DNA from: Trogon surrucura
Lineage: Eukaryota; Chordata; Aves; Trogoniformes; Trogonidae
DNA length: 64,000 nt
Direction of reading: 5' to 3'
NCBI GenBank assembly: GCA_020746105.1
Contig: CM036633.1
Location: 13,376,501-13,440,500, forward strand
Part shown: piece after piece, positions 62,540 to 64,000 of the stretch
Position numbering within the stretch: position 1 is the stretch's first letter
How the letters are laid out: every line of letters starts with the position of its first letter
Notes under the pieces: generated by a model
Seen by the model: only the letters and a program-made list of their open reading frames with translations
What the model was told of the DNA's origin: nothing
The model's database searches: none
Made by a program: the position numbers and the translations under genes

Positions 62540-63234
62540 TGTCCTGGTCTGAGCGCCCGGGCTGGCAGTTCTCTGAGGCTTCTGGCCCGGGGCCATCACA
62601 GTGAGGGGCACAGCTGTGCCAATGGGGAGGAGAGGATGGGTCAGGTGACCCCGAGGGGCCAATCACAGCGTTCCTGCCCATGGTGCTCAGTATAAAAGAG
62701 CCCCTGAGCAGAGCCCTGGGCTCTTTGGTGCTGCTAGGCTGGGGGTGAGTGTGAGTTGTCCCTCAGCTCTCCTGGGGCTGCTGGTGCTCCTGTCTCCTGT
62801 TTCCACACTGCAGAGGAGCAGCGTTCCTCGGGACAGGTATTTCTCGCCTCTGCCTCCCTGGATGGGAGAGGCACAGCTCCTTTTCTGGTGGTTTTTTTTT
62901 TGGACTGTTGTTGGGGCTCTGGGCCTGGGTGCTCCCATCTGCTGTGAGTCCAGCCTGGGACTTAGCTGGGGCCGTGCTCAGGATGTTGTTGTCATTAGTA
63001 AGGTGGGGGGTTTGTATTAACATGTTCTCTTGTGTCTCTGAATATATTTGAGTGCTTGTGTGGTATCTGTATATAGCTCAAGGTCTTCATTTTAGTGTTT
63101 TCTTTTTTGTTAGACTGGTTCAAGTCCTTTTTTCACCTCAGTCTCTCTCCCCGGTTCCCCTGTTACCCTCCCCTGGGAGGATGCTGGGAGCATCTGTCAG
63201 AGTTTAGTGTCTGGCCCAGCCTTAAACTTTGACA
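62540..63234 (+). mobile_element. Probable ERVL-type solo LTR
   Basis: The segment starts TGTCCTGGTCTGAG and ends CAGCCTTAAACTTTGACA, matching in form the start (TGTCCTGGTTT...) and end (...GGGGTTAAACC.CGACA) of bird ERVL LTRs. Between them, GGTGACCC, GGCCAA, ATTCC-like, CCATG and GCTCAGTATAAAA words occur in ERVL order, with a TATA box near 62690. No internal region flanks it and no clear 5 bp target duplication is seen, so it looks like an old solo LTR from a different subfamily than 45168-45642. The alternative is a host promoter with first exon. Confidence 0.55.
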
Positions 63235-64000
63235 CCCTGTACTTCCTCTAGTTTGATGGTCTGGTCTTGTTCTCAAGTGCAGCACCTGAGCTGAGCGAGG
63301 CTGTTGGGGAACTAAAACTCACCTGGGGCCAAATCCAGGCCTGACAGTCACCCTTTGGATCCCCATCAGGATCTGTTTGCACTTAGATGGGTGCATATCT
63401 GAGGTCTGTCTTGCTAAAAGTCTAGATTACTCTGGGCTGGAGGAGCAGTAGGTGTTTTTTTCCTCCGGCATAGCTCTGCCTCTGAGAATTCACCTCCTTT
63501 TGGCTGCTTCCTGTGTGCTGGCTCTGCTTGGCTACAGTAAGACCTTTCTTTCAGCCCTTGTGGAGGGATGTGTAAAAGGTGCTGGTTAGCTGAAGGGAGA
63601 GCAAATCATGCTGAAGCCCTAGCTACACCAAAGACTTCTCCCTCTTGAACAGCAGCTGCAGCTCCCGAGTTGCCAGCATGCTGTAGGATATGGGCCAAGG
63701 CTGAGCAGATTGTGATGCTGTACAGGCAGACCTCTTCTGCGACCAAGCAAGCTTGAAATAACAGGGTGCATGAGTCCATCCTCCCTCTTTACAGCAGCCT
63801 TCACTTCCTTGTGACTCATTCAGTCTGGGTAATGAATTTTCTTTATTAGTCAGAAATCAATTCCTGCTACTCCTGACCAGTAGACGATGCACTGTGCCAT
63901 ATTATATTATCTGTATGTCTGTCTGGCCTGCCAGAGAATGTGGCAGTGACTGGAAATTTCAAGCTGAAGATGCTTGGGAGGCAGTGGGAACAGAATGGCC
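63235..64000. other. Non-coding stretch, nothing recognised
   Basis: No gene or repeat family is recognised to the end of the window. Confidence 0.5.

Noticed and set aside
61965-62681. 238-codon minus-strand frame
   Set aside because: It crosses the LTR boundary, overlaps long frames on the other strand and has no domain.
62540-62760. Host gene promoter and first exon (TATA box plus donor-like site)
   Set aside because: The ordered words and the TG...CA ends fit an ERVL-type LTR better, and no downstream exon is seen in the window. It is kept as a possible co-opted promoter in the findings.

Overview
This is a 64 kb stretch of bird nuclear DNA with no protein-coding gene that I can support. 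The avian assignment rests on the repeats: CR1 LINE pieces with typical avian 3' ends, LTRs of the bird ERVL type, and a compact ERVK-like provirus primed by tRNA-Lys. The many open frames of 60-240 codons are short, overlap on both strands, and look like chance frames in G+C-rich or simple-repeat DNA. The only non-repeat gene with firm support is a tRNA-Glu (anticodon TTC) at 5273-5344.

Layout. 1-5272: non-coding, with an ATCC-type microsatellite and two A+T-rich blocks (1310-1680, 4650-4920) that look like conserved non-coding elements. 5273-5826: the tRNA gene followed by a worn CR1 3' end. 5827-21311: non-coding, with simple repeats and one arm (14402-14627) of a striking inverted duplicate. 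21312-21640: a very old CR1 endonuclease-region fossil. 23270-23790: a strong regulatory-looking block. 25800-29163: a CR1 copy split by a young minus-strand endogenous retrovirus (26080-28693) with two 401 bp LTRs that read identical and a 6 bp target duplication. 33441-33654: the second arm of the inverted duplicate. 37470-39060: A+T-rich DNA dense in TAAT/ATTA cores. 45168-45642 and 62540-63234: ERVL-type LTR remnants on opposite strands. The rest is unique-looking non-coding DNA.

Taken together the window looks like a gene desert or a long intron/intergenic interval, with islands of A+T-rich sequence of the kind that carries homeodomain, MEIS/TGIF and RFX-like sites. The locus could not be named from sequence alone. 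The best lead is the pair of ~220 bp elements lying 19 kb apart in opposite orientation. Their ~106 bp core differs at only three sites by eye, and both arms keep two short stem-loops. This could be a duplicated regulatory element, a structured RNA or an uncatalogued repeat family. The youngest event is the retroviral insertion into the CR1.
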